Assembly: GCA_017935045.1 (NCBI GenBank)
Contig: JAGBIJ010000033.1
Span: 1-51,565, forward strand
From: Muribaculaceae bacterium
GTDB taxonomy: Bacteria; Bacteroidota; Bacteroidia; Bacteroidales; Muribaculaceae
Direction: 5' to 3'
Length of the DNA: 51,565 nt
The notes below the pieces were generated by a model. That model was not told where the DNA came from. It saw only the letters and a list, made by a program, of their open reading frames with translations, and did no database searches. Of the stretch, positions 25,344 to 34,332 are shown one piece after another. The translations under genes were made by a program, and so were the position numbers. Each line of letters begins with the position of its first letter. The stretch's first letter is position 1.

Positions 25344-26736
25344 GATTACATTTCATTATCGTGTGCTGCTCGCGCTGCTTGGCCTGTGCTGGCTGCTCGT
25401 AAGCGCCTTTATGGTCTTTCAGTATCAGAGGGAGAAGGAATTTCGCACCGAACTGCTGGACATGGAGCTTCAGATGCACAATGAGCGCATACTCGATGAT
25501 TTGCGGCAGGGCGAGAGCATAGCATCGATTGAGCATAGAATATCCGGACCTGTGGAGGGGCTGCGCCTTACCCTTGTCGGAGCTGACGGCTCAGTGCTGT
25601 ATGACAGCAACGGTATTGTCTCTCCCGGTGTCTCCAATCATAACAACCGTCCTGAGGTGCGCGAAGCACGCCGCAGCGGCTCGGGATACGCAGTAGACCG
25701 CAAATCAGAGAGTGACGACACCGATTATTTCTACTCCGCCACCATGGGGCCCGGCGGCATTGTGGTCAGGAGCGCCGCGCCCTACACCCATTCGCTGCAG
25801 ACCTTTCTCAAGGCCGACAGCTCGTTTCTGTGGATTATGCTCTCTGTGACGCTCGCCGTCTGCATGGCCGGATATTTTGTGGCGCGGCGCATATCTACAA
25901 GTATCTCGCGTCTCAGCAGTTTCGCCGACAAGGCAAGCCGAGGCGAGCAGATTTACGGCGACGTCGCCTTTCCCCATGATGAGCTGGGCAACATTGCAGC
26001 CAACATAGTGCGGCTATATGCGCAGCTTGACGAGAAACATCAGGAGGCCATAAGGCTCGAACGCGAAAAGACACGTCTGAAAAAGGAGCTTACAAACAAT
26101 ATCAATCATGAGCTGAAGACTCCGGTCGCCTCCATAGGCATCTACGCCGAACTGTTGCGTGACAATCCCGGACTGCCTGAAGACCGACGCCGCGAGGCTG
26201 TGGAGCGCATCTGCGAGAATACGGTGCGTCTGGGTTCTCTGCTTCAGGATGTGGCTGCACTGACACGTATGGACGACGGAGCTTCGGTCATAGTCCGCGA
26301 GCCGGTAAATCTTACCGCGCTGGTCAGCGAGGTCATGGCCGTGGAGCGGCTTCGCACGGCTATGACCATCGACATAGATATGCCTGAGCTTGAGATTAAT
26401 GGCAACAGGGCGCTCCTTGAGTCCGTATTCCGTAACCTTGCGGACAACGCCATAGCTTACAGCGGAGGGTCGCGCATCACTGTCCGCGCCGACCGTCAGG
26501 GCAACTTCGTCTTCAGAGACAATGGCGCCGGTATACCTCCGGAACATCTTGGCCGCATATTCGAACGTTTCTATCGCATAGACAAGGGGCGTTCCCGTCG
26601 CAACGGAGGCACCGGGCTGGGGCTTGCCATCGTCAAGAACGCCGTGGCTATACACGGCGGCACAATCCGTGCCTCGCTCGACGGCGGCCTGCGCTTCGAC
26701 TTCACGCTCCCGGTCACTCATGTAATAAATTCGTAA
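25327..26736 (+). CDS. Sensor histidine kinase
   Basis: A 469-residue inner-membrane kinase. TM1 (about 12-32) is followed by a ~130-residue periplasmic sensor region with a PAS/Cache-like LTLVGADGSVLYDSNG stretch, TM2 (about 168-188) and a HAMP-like linker. Then come the dimerisation domain with H in NHELKTP and an HATPase domain (N box NLADNAIAY, DNGAGIP, GTGLGLAIV). It phosphorylates the regulator encoded upstream, with which it overlaps by 17 nt. The layout resembles PhoR-type kinases of Bacteroidota, and the next gene is a PiT phosphate carrier, but direct phosphate sensing is an inference. Confidence 0.93.
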   Translation: MAGRIRITFHYRVLLALLGLCWLLVSAFMVFQYQREKEFRTELLDMELQMHNERILDDLRQGESIASIEHRISGPVEGLRLTLVGADGSVLYDSNGIVSPGVSNHNNRPEVREARRSGSGYAVDRKSESDDTDYFYSATMGPGGIVVRSAAPYTHSLQTFLKADSSFLWIMLSVTLAVCMAGYFVARRISTSISRLSSFADKASRGEQIYGDVAFPHDELGNIAANIVRLYAQLDEKHQEAIRLEREKTRLKKELTNNINHELKTPVASIGIYAELLRDNPGLPEDRRREAVERICENTVRLGSLLQDVAALTRMDDGASVIVREPVNLTALVSEVMAVERLRTAMTIDIDMPELEINGNRALLESVFRNLADNAIAYSGGSRITVRADRQGNFVFRDNGAGIPPEHLGRIFERFYRIDKGRSRRNGGTGLGLAIVKNAVAIHGGTIRASLDGGLRFDFTLPVTHVINS

Positions 26737-26797
26737 CAAAAAAGACATTTTTTTGTCACAGGGTTTCCCGAATTTTGCACTGCGACCGGGAACCCGA

Positions 26798-26823
26798 TGA
26801 CTGTCCGGTTTGTTTGACAGTCA
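26798..26823 (+). promoter_or_regulatory. Inverted repeat over the PiT promoter
   Basis: TGACTGTC (26798-26805) and GACAGTCA (26816-26823) flank a 10-nt centre that covers the -33 element. A further ACAGTCA occurs at 26849-26855, 32 bp from the first. TGACAG is the complement of the CTGTCA half of the E. coli Pho box. Confidence 0.45.
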
Positions 26824-26847
26824 AAGGACGGTTGAAACATAACTTTG
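26813..26847 (+). promoter_or_regulatory. Promoter of the PiT transporter gene
   Basis: TTTG (26813-26816), 23-bp spacer, TAACTTTG (26840-26847), with the ATG at 26861. The spacer is longer than the usual 20, as at regulated promoters. Confidence 0.6.
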
Positions 26848-26860
26848 AACAGTCATTTAT

Positions 26861-29146
26861 ATGGAACTACTTTTTCTTGGCGTAGTAATCTTTCTTTTCC
26901 TGCTGTCGGTCTTCGACTTGTCGGTGGGTGTCAGCAACGATGCTGTCAATTTCCTTTCATCGGCAGTAGGCTCTAAAGCCGCCTCCTTCAAGCGGATAAT
27001 GATTGTGGCCGCCATAGGCGTATTTATCGGAGCGGCCATGAGCAACGGCATGATGGACATAGCCCGTCACGGCATATTCAGGCCGGAAAATCTCTCGTTT
27101 TACGATGTGATAGCCATCTTCATGGCCGTAGTTGTCACAGATGTGATACTCCTCGACATATTCAATTCGCTCGGAATGCCTACGTCGACTACGGTTTCTA
27201 TGGTCTTCGAATTGCTGGGAGCCACTTTCGTGGTTGCTCTGTTCAAGCTCGCTTCGCCGGAAAATACGCTCGGCATAGGCGCATTGCTGAATACGGAGAA
27301 AGCGCTGTCTGTCATTCTGGGCATATTCCTCTCTGTCGCTATAGCTTTCGTATTCGGTACGGTGGTTCAGTTTATTGCCAGGCTGATATTCACGTTTGAA
27401 TACAAGAGCCGCATGCGCTGGAAGATCGGCCTGTTTGGCGGCGTGGCCTGTACGGCCATAATCTACTTCATGCTCATCAAAGGCATCAAGGATCTGACAA
27501 TCATGACTCCCTCGCTGAAAGCGTGGATTTCCGATAACACGGCGCTTATTCTCGTTGTCTGCTTCGTAGGCTTCACGCTGCTGATGCAGCTGCTGCACGC
27601 TCTCAAGGTAAATGTATTTAAAGTCATTGTCCTTCTCGGCACTTTCTCCCTGGCCATGGCCTTTGCCGGCAACGACCTTGTCAATTTCGTAGGCGTTCCG
27701 ATTACGGCGCTTTCATCGTATCAGGACTTTTCTGCCAACGGTGGCGGCGACATCCACGGCTTTATGATGTCCAGCCTCAATGGCAGCGCCGACACTCCTA
27801 TATATTTCCTGGTAGGCGCAGGCGTCATCATGGTCGTGTCACTGGCCACATCGAGCAAAGCGCGCCAGGTGACACGCACCACCGTAGGCCTGAGTTCGCA
27901 AAGCCAGGGGGACGAGCTTTTCGGATCTTCGCGCGTAGGCCGTTCGCTGGTACGTGCCTTCCTTAATACCTACGCCTGGGTAAGCGACCGCACGCCGCTA
28001 AGGGTAAAGGCCTGGATCAACCGGCGGCTTGACTCATCTGTGGTTCAGCCTGAGGAGGGCGCCGCTTTTGACCTGGTGCGCGGTTCGGTCAATCTGATGC
28101 TGGCCGGCATGCTGATAGCATGGGGTACTTCGATGAAATTGCCATTGTCTACCACCTTCGTCACATTCATGGTGGCTATGGGTACATCGCTTGCCGACCG
28201 CGCCTGGGGACGCGAGAGCGCCGTATTCCGTATTACCGGTGTCATTTCAGTGATTGGAGGATGGTTCATCACGGCCGGAGTGGCTTTCATAGGTGCCGGA
28301 ATCATAGTCTGCCTCATGCATCTCGGCGGCGTGCCGGTCATGATTGCCGGCGGCGTGATAGCTGTCATCGTATTGCTGAGAAGCAATCTGCGCTTCCGCA
28401 AGAAAAAGCAGGAGAGCCAGGGCGACGCTCTGTTTCAGACAATACTCTCCACCGACAATCCTCACGAAGTATGGCCGCTGCTGCGTGTCTATATCAATGA
28501 GAAGCAGAAGATGTTTATGGAGTTCGGCGCCACAGTGTACGGCGAGGTAATCGACGGATTCATAGATGACAAGGGAAAACTGCTCTCACGTGCTGAGAAA
28601 GCGCTCGTGGCCGAAAAAGATGTTCTCAAAGGGCAACGCCGAAAGCTTACATTGTGTCTGCGCCGATGCGATCCGCCTACGTTCATGGCCAAAAACACAT
28701 GGTTCCATCTGAGCAATAATATGGCTATGTCCATGACCTACAATCTGCGGCGTATCAATGAAGTCTGCAAAGAGCATGTCGACAATAACTTCAAGCCCCT
28801 TCCCACCCGCTTCCACAGTTTCCTTACAAGCGTCCGTGACAGCGTGACCGGCATCTTCCTGCAGTCTGTCATCGCCATCGAGGACAATGATCCTGATGCC
28901 ATAGACACCCTGCGCCGCCGTTGTGACAGCGTGAAGCGCGAGCTGTCGGCTCATTGCAAGGCTGTCTACGACATGCTGCAGAACGGCGATACGGCCAATA
29001 TGACCGTGGCATACGTCTATCTCAATCTGCTGCAAGAGAGCCAGGAACTCGTTACCTCTCTGCGCAAGATGCTGCGCGCCGCGGGTAAGCTTAATCTTGC
29101 GCTTACCGAGTATCGCAGCTTCTCGCAGACTTCCGAAATGCGATAG
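26861..29146 (+). CDS. PiT-family phosphate transporter with PhoU-like tail
   Basis: A 761-residue inner-membrane carrier. Residues 1 to about 510 hold many TM helices with the two PiT signature repeats (GVSNDAVNFLSSAVGSKAAS near the start and FAGNDLVNFVGVP in the middle), which carry phosphate with a cation. The last ~230 residues are soluble and helical with a PhoU-like look (FHSFLTSVRDSVTGIFLQSVIAIEDNDPDAID). In other bacteria PhoU is a separate protein that damps uptake and signalling, so here it would be built in. It lies 124 nt after the sensor kinase gene, with its own promoter and an inverted repeat. Confidence 0.93.
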   Translation: MELLFLGVVIFLFLLSVFDLSVGVSNDAVNFLSSAVGSKAASFKRIMIVAAIGVFIGAAMSNGMMDIARHGIFRPENLSFYDVIAIFMAVVVTDVILLDIFNSLGMPTSTTVSMVFELLGATFVVALFKLASPENTLGIGALLNTEKALSVILGIFLSVAIAFVFGTVVQFIARLIFTFEYKSRMRWKIGLFGGVACTAIIYFMLIKGIKDLTIMTPSLKAWISDNTALILVVCFVGFTLLMQLLHALKVNVFKVIVLLGTFSLAMAFAGNDLVNFVGVPITALSSYQDFSANGGGDIHGFMMSSLNGSADTPIYFLVGAGVIMVVSLATSSKARQVTRTTVGLSSQSQGDELFGSSRVGRSLVRAFLNTYAWVSDRTPLRVKAWINRRLDSSVVQPEEGAAFDLVRGSVNLMLAGMLIAWGTSMKLPLSTTFVTFMVAMGTSLADRAWGRESAVFRITGVISVIGGWFITAGVAFIGAGIIVCLMHLGGVPVMIAGGVIAVIVLLRSNLRFRKKKQESQGDALFQTILSTDNPHEVWPLLRVYINEKQKMFMEFGATVYGEVIDGFIDDKGKLLSRAEKALVAEKDVLKGQRRKLTLCLRRCDPPTFMAKNTWFHLSNNMAMSMTYNLRRINEVCKEHVDNNFKPLPTRFHSFLTSVRDSVTGIFLQSVIAIEDNDPDAIDTLRRRCDSVKRELSAHCKAVYDMLQNGDTANMTVAYVYLNLLQESQELVTSLRKMLRAAGKLNLALTEYRSFSQTSEMR

Positions 29147-29154
29147 CCGCTGTG

Positions 29155-29520
29155 TCACTCTACGGTCAGAAGCTCCGGAAACGCGGCCACCGTGCGTTTC
29201 GGGAGCTTCTTGACTACTTCGGCGTAGCTGTGCCGTATCAGCTCTCTTATGAAGCTGTCGGTCAGCGAACCGCGCGTACATAGCTGATTCCAGTACTTTT
29301 TGTTCCAATGCCACGCCGGCTGTATTTCCGGATACCTGTCACGCAGATCCAGGGCATAGTCGGCGTCACATTTTACTACAAAATAGTCCTTGCGTGTCAG
29401 ACCGACGCATCCGAAAATTCTGTTGCAGACGCGAAAGAGCAGATAGTCATCACCGAAAGCCATATCTTCAGTAGCCATTGGCAACGACAGGCAGTATTCC
29501 CTGATTTCCTCTATATTCAT
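29155..29520 (-). CDS. MmcQ/YjbR family protein
   Basis: A 121-residue protein of the YjbR/MmcQ fold (MNIEEIREYCLSLPMATEDMAFG, RIFGCVGLTRKDYFVVKCD, WNKKYWNQLCTRGSLTDSFIRELIRHSYAEVVKKLP). Members have a CyaY/double-wing-like fold; some bind DNA, but the function is unknown. It is convergent with the PiT gene, 8 nt apart, leaving no room for a terminator. A -7 box (TAACTTTG, 29553-29560) lies upstream. Confidence 0.88.
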   Translation of the reverse strand: MNIEEIREYCLSLPMATEDMAFGDDYLLFRVCNRIFGCVGLTRKDYFVVKCDADYALDLRDRYPEIQPAWHWNKKYWNQLCTRGSLTDSFIRELIRHSYAEVVKKLPKRTVAAFPELLTVE

Positions 29521-29552
29521 TAGTCTTGCTGCATTATAGTATTTGCCGGCAG

Positions 29553-29560
29553 CAAAGTTA
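29553..29560 (-). promoter_or_regulatory. -7 box of the YjbR gene
   Basis: Minus strand TAACTTTG, 33 nt before the ATG; no good -33 element. Confidence 0.5.
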
Positions 29561-29681
29561 GTGATTTTTTTGACACACCGCTTACCTCTTTTGTTTGATC
29601 CGTCAGTTATATTCTTTCTGGTTTTACAATCGCTTCATCAGTAGGCTGTTAAAAAATATTTCAAAAAAACTTCCCGAAAAA

Positions 29682-29713
29682 TTTGCATATTCCGGCAAAA
29701 CTCACTAACTTTG
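29682..29713 (+). promoter_or_regulatory. Promoter of tRNA-Arg
   Basis: TTTG (29682-29685), 20-bp spacer, TAACTTTG (29706-29713). Confidence 0.8.
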
Positions 29714-29750
29714 CACTCGCAAATCGGAAATGATTGCGACATAACAAAAT

Positions 29751-29824
29751 GGTTCGCTAGCTCAACTGAATAGAGCATCTGACTACGGATCAGAAGGTTA
29801 CAGGTTTGAATCCTGTGCGAATCA
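29751..29824 (+). tRNA. tRNA-Arg (anticodon ACG)
   Basis: A 74-nt tRNA. Acceptor stem GGTTCGC / GCGAATC (one G-T pair) with discriminator A; anticodon loop CTACGGA gives ACG, to be edited to ICG and read CGN. CCA is not encoded. A terminator follows at 29829-29860. Confidence 0.96.
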
Positions 29825-29828
29825 CTTC

Positions 29829-29860
29829 AAGACCGCTTCTTTATAGAGGCGGTCTTTTTT
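29829..29860 (+). terminator. Terminator of tRNA-Arg
   Basis: AAGACCGC / GCGGTCTT stem with a run of six Ts, five bases after the tRNA. Confidence 0.88.
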
Positions 29861-29884
29861 ATAATGGCAGTCTGACTGATGCAG

Positions 29885-29920
29885 CAAGCCCCGGCAGATG
29901 TGGTGCATTGCCGGGGCTTG
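29885..29920. terminator. Strong hairpin after the Sel1 gene
   Basis: CAAGCCCCGGCA pairs perfectly with TGCCGGGGCTTG over a 12-nt loop. It lies 20 nt after the stop of the Sel1 gene on the minus strand; no T run on either side. Confidence 0.55.
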
Positions 29921-29939
29921 GTGCGGAATATTACAGGAA

Positions 29940-31559
29940 TCAGAGTAGTTTCAGCAGGTCTGTTTCTGTGGTTTTGCGCTTGTCGGCAGCTATCTTTTTG
30001 GCCTTCTCTTTGTCGGCGGGGACTCCGCCCATGCCCTGGTCGAGTATGGAGGCGTAGTGGCGGCGCGTCTCTTTGTCGATGGGAGTCTGTGCGAACGCGG
30101 CGTCATAGAAGCTGAGTGCGGTAGCATAATCCTGAGGAAGCAGACGTCCTTCGAAGTACAACTCCGCCATAAGCAGCTGAGCCTGGCAGTTGCCGGCGGT
30201 AGCCGCTTTCCCTATCAGCTGCAGAGCCTCGGCAAGCAGTTTGTCGCGGTTTTTGGCGTAAGCGGAGTCATCTACACGCTTCAGGTAGAGATTGCCCAGA
30301 GCGTACTCGGCATTGGGATCCCCCTTCTTGGCAGCTTCCTTCAGCGCTTTTTCTCCTTTTTTCTCATCGGTCACACTCAGTCCGGGAGTGCAGTAGATGA
30401 TGCCTTCCAGGGTTTTGGCCTGTACCTTGTCGGTCTTGGCCAGCACCTTACACTGGTCGAGGGCTGCCACGCCGTCCTTGGCATTGAGGGCCTTCATGGC
30501 ACGCAGATAGGTCACGTAGCCGGATTCAGGTATGCTGTCGTTGATTATGTTTTTGAATGTTCGGCTCAATTTGTTGTCTACGGCACGCGCGAACCATACG
30601 GATGCGGCCGGGTAGTTGGGCGTCAGACCGTCGCCTTCTGCCAGCGCGCGGGCGTAGGCTACCTGGGCGCGGGGAGAGTTGGCTGCCGCTGCCAGACCGT
30701 AATATTTCACTGCCTGGGCGCGGTCGCGGACTACGCCGTCGCCGTTATTGTAGCAGTTGCCCAGCGCGTTGAGGGCAGCTGCATTGCCGTCGTCGGCGGC
30801 ACGCTGCAGATACGTGATGCCGCGGTCTTTGTCCTTAGCGGTGCCTTTGCCCTCAAGGCAAGCTATGCCCAGATAGTAGTTGGCGGCCGGGTTGCCCTGC
30901 TTCGCGCTAAGCTGGAACCACTTGACGGCTTCCTTGTTCATCTTAGGGTTCTTGAGCCCCAGCTGCAGACAGTCGGTGCCCAGCAGGCACTGCGTCTCGG
31001 CGTCTGCCTTGTCGGCTATGCGGCTCATAGCTTCCACGGCCTTGGCTGCATCCTTCTGTACGCCGATACCGTTCTTGTAGACCTGATAAATGAGGCGGCA
31101 GCTAAGCGGGTCGGCTTCTTCCGCCATTTTCTCGCGTTTGGCAAGCAGAGCCTTGTTGCCGAGCTTGATGGATTTGACCATATATTTGCGGGCGCGGTCT
31201 TCGTCTTTCTCCACCCCTTTGCCGTCGGCATACAGCACACCGATGTTGCCTATGGCCACCGGCTCGTCTTTCTCAGCGGCTTTGCGCCACCAGTACATGG
31301 CTTTCTTATAGTCCTGATCCACGTGTTGGCCGCGGTAATACCAGTTGCCCACTATGGTCTGAGTCTTGGCATCCCCCTCCTCGGCCTTCTTGAGCATAAG
31401 GTTCAGGCTGTCGACTACAGCGTCTTTGCCGCTCTTTTTTACCGTAGTGGTCTTTGTCGTTTTCGGTGTCTTGGCTGATTTCCCGCTTTTTTGTGCGGAC
31501 AACGCGCAGGGGGCGGCGAGTGCAAGCGCGAGGCAGCCTATTGCAAATATCTTTTTCAT
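29940..31559 (-). CDS. Secreted Sel1-repeat protein
   Basis: A 539-residue exported protein with a signal peptide (MKKIFAIGCLALALAAPCALSA) and then a Lys/Thr-rich linker. From about 50 to 520 it is a chain of Sel1/TPR-like helical pairs (GNWYYRGQHVDQDYKKAMYW, GVLYADGKGVEKDEDRA, GIACLEGKGTAKDKDRG, GNCYNNGDGVVRDRAQA and more), about ten in all. Sel1 arrays are protein-binding scaffolds in envelope signalling. The gene starts 52 nt after the acidic PEP-repeat gene on the same strand and probably shares its promoter. The Sel1 repeats recall those outside the membrane in the kinase at 12380-14125, so a link between them is possible. Confidence 0.85.
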   Translation of the reverse strand: MKKIFAIGCLALALAAPCALSAQKSGKSAKTPKTTKTTTVKKSGKDAVVDSLNLMLKKAEEGDAKTQTIVGNWYYRGQHVDQDYKKAMYWWRKAAEKDEPVAIGNIGVLYADGKGVEKDEDRARKYMVKSIKLGNKALLAKREKMAEEADPLSCRLIYQVYKNGIGVQKDAAKAVEAMSRIADKADAETQCLLGTDCLQLGLKNPKMNKEAVKWFQLSAKQGNPAANYYLGIACLEGKGTAKDKDRGITYLQRAADDGNAAALNALGNCYNNGDGVVRDRAQAVKYYGLAAAANSPRAQVAYARALAEGDGLTPNYPAASVWFARAVDNKLSRTFKNIINDSIPESGYVTYLRAMKALNAKDGVAALDQCKVLAKTDKVQAKTLEGIIYCTPGLSVTDEKKGEKALKEAAKKGDPNAEYALGNLYLKRVDDSAYAKNRDKLLAEALQLIGKAATAGNCQAQLLMAELYFEGRLLPQDYATALSFYDAAFAQTPIDKETRRHYASILDQGMGGVPADKEKAKKIAADKRKTTETDLLKLL

Positions 31560-31611
31560 CTTGTCAATGATATGATTAGTCTATAAATACTCTGGAGAAT
31601 CGATGAGGATA

Positions 31612-32124
31612 TCAGTCCATTATGTCGTCAAGTAAGTCTTCGGGTTGATCATCATTCCACGGTTCTTCCCATGGTTCCCCTATCGGTCCGCCGTACATAC
31701 ACGGTTCGGGCTCAGGCTCAGGCTCAGGTTCGGGTTCCGGCTCGGGCTCAGGTTCGGGTTCGGGCTCCGGTTCGGGTATGGGTTGCGGTTCGGGTTCGGG
31801 TTCCGGCTCCGGGATGGGTTCCGGCTCCGGCTCTACGATAGGTTCATCATCAGGGTCGGTGGGAATATATTTGTCGTCGATGGTGCCGTCGAGTCTTACA
31901 GTCGCAGGATCCACGGGTTCCTCGACTACCGTTATTTCCTCTTCTGTTTCCGCAGGTTCTATATGAGTCTCCTCTTCTGCCGGAGCCTTGTCGCTCTCCG
32001 GGTCCTGGACTTTATCCTCGCTCTCGGAAGAGTTCAGGCTGTTCATCGTAAACGAAGTGGCTGTCGCGCCTGTGGCGGCTGCTACGCCTATTCCGGCTAC
32101 TTTCTTGGCTGTGTCCTTTTTCAT
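31612..32124 (-). CDS. Acidic protein with PEP repeats and a DDIM end
   Basis: A 170-residue protein, no family recognised. A short Ala/Gly-rich hydrophobic stretch (about 8-27, [18 protein letters not shown]) may be a membrane anchor or uncleaved signal. Then a Glu/Asp-rich disordered region follows, and a long Pro-Glu repeat at about 98-141. The end is EDLLDDIMD. The acidic gene at 48569-49408 has the same plan: lysines, an Ala/Gly-rich stretch, a disordered acidic body and the end DFTDDIMA. The shared ends suggest one family. It has its own promoter (32211-32241) and is followed by the Sel1 gene. The Pro-Glu repeat is coded by GGCTCA/GGTTCG-like hexamers and may vary in copy number. Confidence 0.72.
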   Translation of the reverse strand: MKKDTAKKVAGIGVAAATGATATSFTMNSLNSSESEDKVQDPESDKAPAEEETHIEPAETEEEITVVEEPVDPATVRLDGTIDDKYIPTDPDDEPIVEPEPEPIPEPEPEPEPQPIPEPEPEPEPEPEPEPEPEPEPEPEPCMYGGPIGEPWEEPWNDDQPEDLLDDIMD

Positions 32125-32210
32125 AATTGTATCGGGTATTGGTTTATTTCGTTTTGATTGCTGAGTCAGACTGAATATGTTTCGATACCAACTGTCTGAC
32201 GTTCACAATG

Positions 32211-32241
32211 CAAAGTTAAGTCATAATCCGGCGTGTTCCAA
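32211..32241 (-). promoter_or_regulatory. Promoter of the acidic-Sel1 unit
   Basis: Minus strand TTG (32241-32239), 20-bp spacer, TAACTTTG (32218-32211). Confidence 0.7.
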
Positions 32242-32335
32242 ATATTTTTCAGCTTTTTGGACGAAATGCCATGTTTGTTGTGTCAACCGCCCCGTTGACG
32301 TGACAGCCGGGTCTTGGCCCGGCCCGGCTATAGCA

Positions 32336-32366
32336 GAGGCGCGACTCCGGTGGGGAGCCGCGCCTC
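32336..32366 (-). terminator. Hairpin after rpsA
   Basis: GAGGCGCGACTCC / GGAGCCGCGCCTC with a 5-nt loop and one mismatch, 60 nt after the rpsA stop. There is no T run. The rest of 32125-32425 holds only the promoter of the acidic gene and a GC-rich stretch near 32300-32330. Confidence 0.55.
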
Positions 32367-32425
32367 GCGGTATGATTGGCATGGGGATGTCTGTCGGGAC
32401 ATCCGTTATGTCTGTCAGTACAGGA

Positions 32426-34222
32426 TTACTGGTTTTCCTGAGAGAGCTTCTCTTTCAGAGCCTGCAGAGCGCTGAGATCGCCCAGAGTGGTCTTCTCGAT
32501 AGTGGGGGCGATGAGCTTCTCCTCGTTCTTCTCGGCACGGGGTGCGCGGGGCTTGCGGTTCTCGTTGTTGGCGGCACGGCGCTCGGCCTTTTCGGCGTCC
32601 TCGCGGATGCGGCTGTGGCTCAGGATGATACGCTTGCTGTCCTTGTTGAACTCGATTACCTTGAACTCCAGCTTCTCATCGAGCTTGGCCTGGCTGCCGT
32701 CAGCTTTTACCAGGTGCTTGGGAGTAGCGAAGCCTTCTACGCCGTATTCCAGAGAGATCACAGCGCCCTTGTCCATAACTTCGGTAATCACGCCCTCATG
32801 TATGGAGCCGACGGTAAAGATAGTCTCAAATACCTCCCAGGGATTCTCCTCCAGCTGCTTGTGGCCGAGAGAGAGACGACGGTTCTCCTTGTCGATTTCC
32901 AGTACCTGGACATCGATGTCGTTGCCGACCTTGGTAAACTCGCTGGGGTGCTTGATTTTCTTCGTCCAGCTCAGATCCGAGATGTGGATAAGGCCGTCTA
33001 CGCCCTCTTCGATTTCAACAAATACGCCGAAGTTGGTAAAGTTGCGCACTTTGGCAGTATGCTTGCTGCCGATGGGGTAGCGGGTCTCGATGTCTTCCCA
33101 GGGGTCTTTCTTGAGCTGCTTGAGGCCCAGGCTCATCTTGCGCTCCTCGCGGTCGAGAGTTAGCACTACAGCCTCGATTTCGTCGCCTACTTTGAGGAAA
33201 TCCTGTGCGCTGCGCAGGTGCTGGCTCCAGCTCATCTCGCTGACGTGGATGAGGCCTTCGACGCCGGGAGCGATCTCTACGAAAGCACCGTAGTCAGCCA
33301 TAACCACTACTTTGCCCTTGACGTGGTCGCCTACCTTGAGGTCAGCGCTCAGCGCATCCCAGGGATGGGGCATGAGCTGCTTGAGGCCCAGGGCGATACG
33401 CTTCTTCTCGTTGTCGAAGTCAAGGATAACGACGTTCAGCTTCTGATCAAGCTGCACTACCTCCTTCGGATCGCTTACGCGGCCCCAGCTGAGGTCTGTG
33501 ATGTGGATAAGGCCGTCGACACCGCCCAGGTCGATGAAGACACCGTAGGGAGTGATGTTCTTGACAGTACCCTCGAGTACCTGGCCTTTTTCCAGCTTGG
33601 CGATAATCTCCTTTTTCTGCTGCTCGAGCTCGGCTTCGATGAGAGCCTTGTGGCTGACTACGACGTTGCGGTATTCCTGATTGATCTTTACGACCTTGAA
33701 TTCCATTGTCTTGTCGACATACATGTCATAGTCGCGTATGGGGCGGACGTCGATCTGGCTGCCGGGGAGGAAAGCCTCGATGCCGAATACGTCCACAATC
33801 ATACCGCCCTTGGTGCGGCACTTGACGTAGCCGGTAATGATTTCATCGTTCTCCAGAGCCTTGTTCACGCGCTCCCAGCTGCGTGAAGCGCAGGCTTTGC
33901 GGTGGGAGAGTACGAGCTGACCCTTCTTGTCCTCCTGGTTCTCGATGAATACCTCTACAGTGTCTCCTACCTTCAGGTCGGGATTGTAGCGGAATTCGCT
34001 GATGGAGATGACGCCGTCGGACTTATAGCCGATGTTAACCACAACCTCGCGCTTGTTCATAGCGATTACGGTACCTTCGGTTATGTCCTTGTCTTTTACG
34101 GTGTTGAGAGTCTCGTCGTAGCTCTTTGTGAGTTCCTCGCGGCTCTTGTCGCCGATTGTGTCGCCCTTTTCATAGGCATCCCAGTCGAAATCCTCGATGG
34201 GAGAGTTTTTAAGTTCGCTCAT
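32426..34222 (-). CDS. rpsA: 30S ribosomal protein S1
   Basis: A 598-residue protein that brings mRNA to the 30S subunit. Six S1 RNA-binding domains can be followed by their repeating cores: KDITEGTVIAMNKREVVVNIG, GYVKCRTKGGMIVDVFG, LEGTVKNITPYGVFIDLGG, GKVVVMADYGAFVEI, AKVRNFTNFGVFVEIEEG and HEGVITEVMDKGAVISLEYG. The C-terminal tail is charged and disordered. Length and domain count are normal. In a group without Shine-Dalgarno sequences S1 is expected to matter much for initiation. It is a single gene with a consensus promoter (34333-34363) and a ~105-nt leader containing a hairpin. Confidence 0.97.
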   Translation of the reverse strand: MSELKNSPIEDFDWDAYEKGDTIGDKSREELTKSYDETLNTVKDKDITEGTVIAMNKREVVVNIGYKSDGVISISEFRYNPDLKVGDTVEVFIENQEDKKGQLVLSHRKACASRSWERVNKALENDEIITGYVKCRTKGGMIVDVFGIEAFLPGSQIDVRPIRDYDMYVDKTMEFKVVKINQEYRNVVVSHKALIEAELEQQKKEIIAKLEKGQVLEGTVKNITPYGVFIDLGGVDGLIHITDLSWGRVSDPKEVVQLDQKLNVVILDFDNEKKRIALGLKQLMPHPWDALSADLKVGDHVKGKVVVMADYGAFVEIAPGVEGLIHVSEMSWSQHLRSAQDFLKVGDEIEAVVLTLDREERKMSLGLKQLKKDPWEDIETRYPIGSKHTAKVRNFTNFGVFVEIEEGVDGLIHISDLSWTKKIKHPSEFTKVGNDIDVQVLEIDKENRRLSLGHKQLEENPWEVFETIFTVGSIHEGVITEVMDKGAVISLEYGVEGFATPKHLVKADGSQAKLDEKLEFKVIEFNKDSKRIILSHSRIREDAEKAERRAANNENRKPRAPRAEKNEEKLIAPTIEKTTLGDLSALQALKEKLSQENQ

Positions 34223-34247
34223 TAAATAAACGAATTGTTCTGAATGT

Positions 34248-34273
34248 GGTTCCGGAACATGGCTCCGGAAGCC
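34248..34273 (-). promoter_or_regulatory. Hairpin in the rpsA leader
   Basis: On the minus strand GGCTTCCGGA pairs with TCCGGAACC with one bulge, about 25 nt before the rpsA start codon. A candidate site for S1 autoregulation. Confidence 0.4.
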
Positions 34274-34332
34274 GGGTTAATAATTGTTTTGATTTAACTC
34301 TGTGCGGAGCCCCCTATAGGTTTTCCGCGCCG

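Noticed and set aside
30057-31478. 473-codon plus-strand ORF opposite the Sel1 gene
   Set aside because: It is a long shadow of a high-GC gene; the minus strand has the signal peptide, Sel1 repeats and a promoter for its unit.
31700-31830. Gly/Ser-rich ORF opposite the PEP-repeat gene
   Set aside because: It is the reverse reading of the Pro-Glu repeat and has no start signals.
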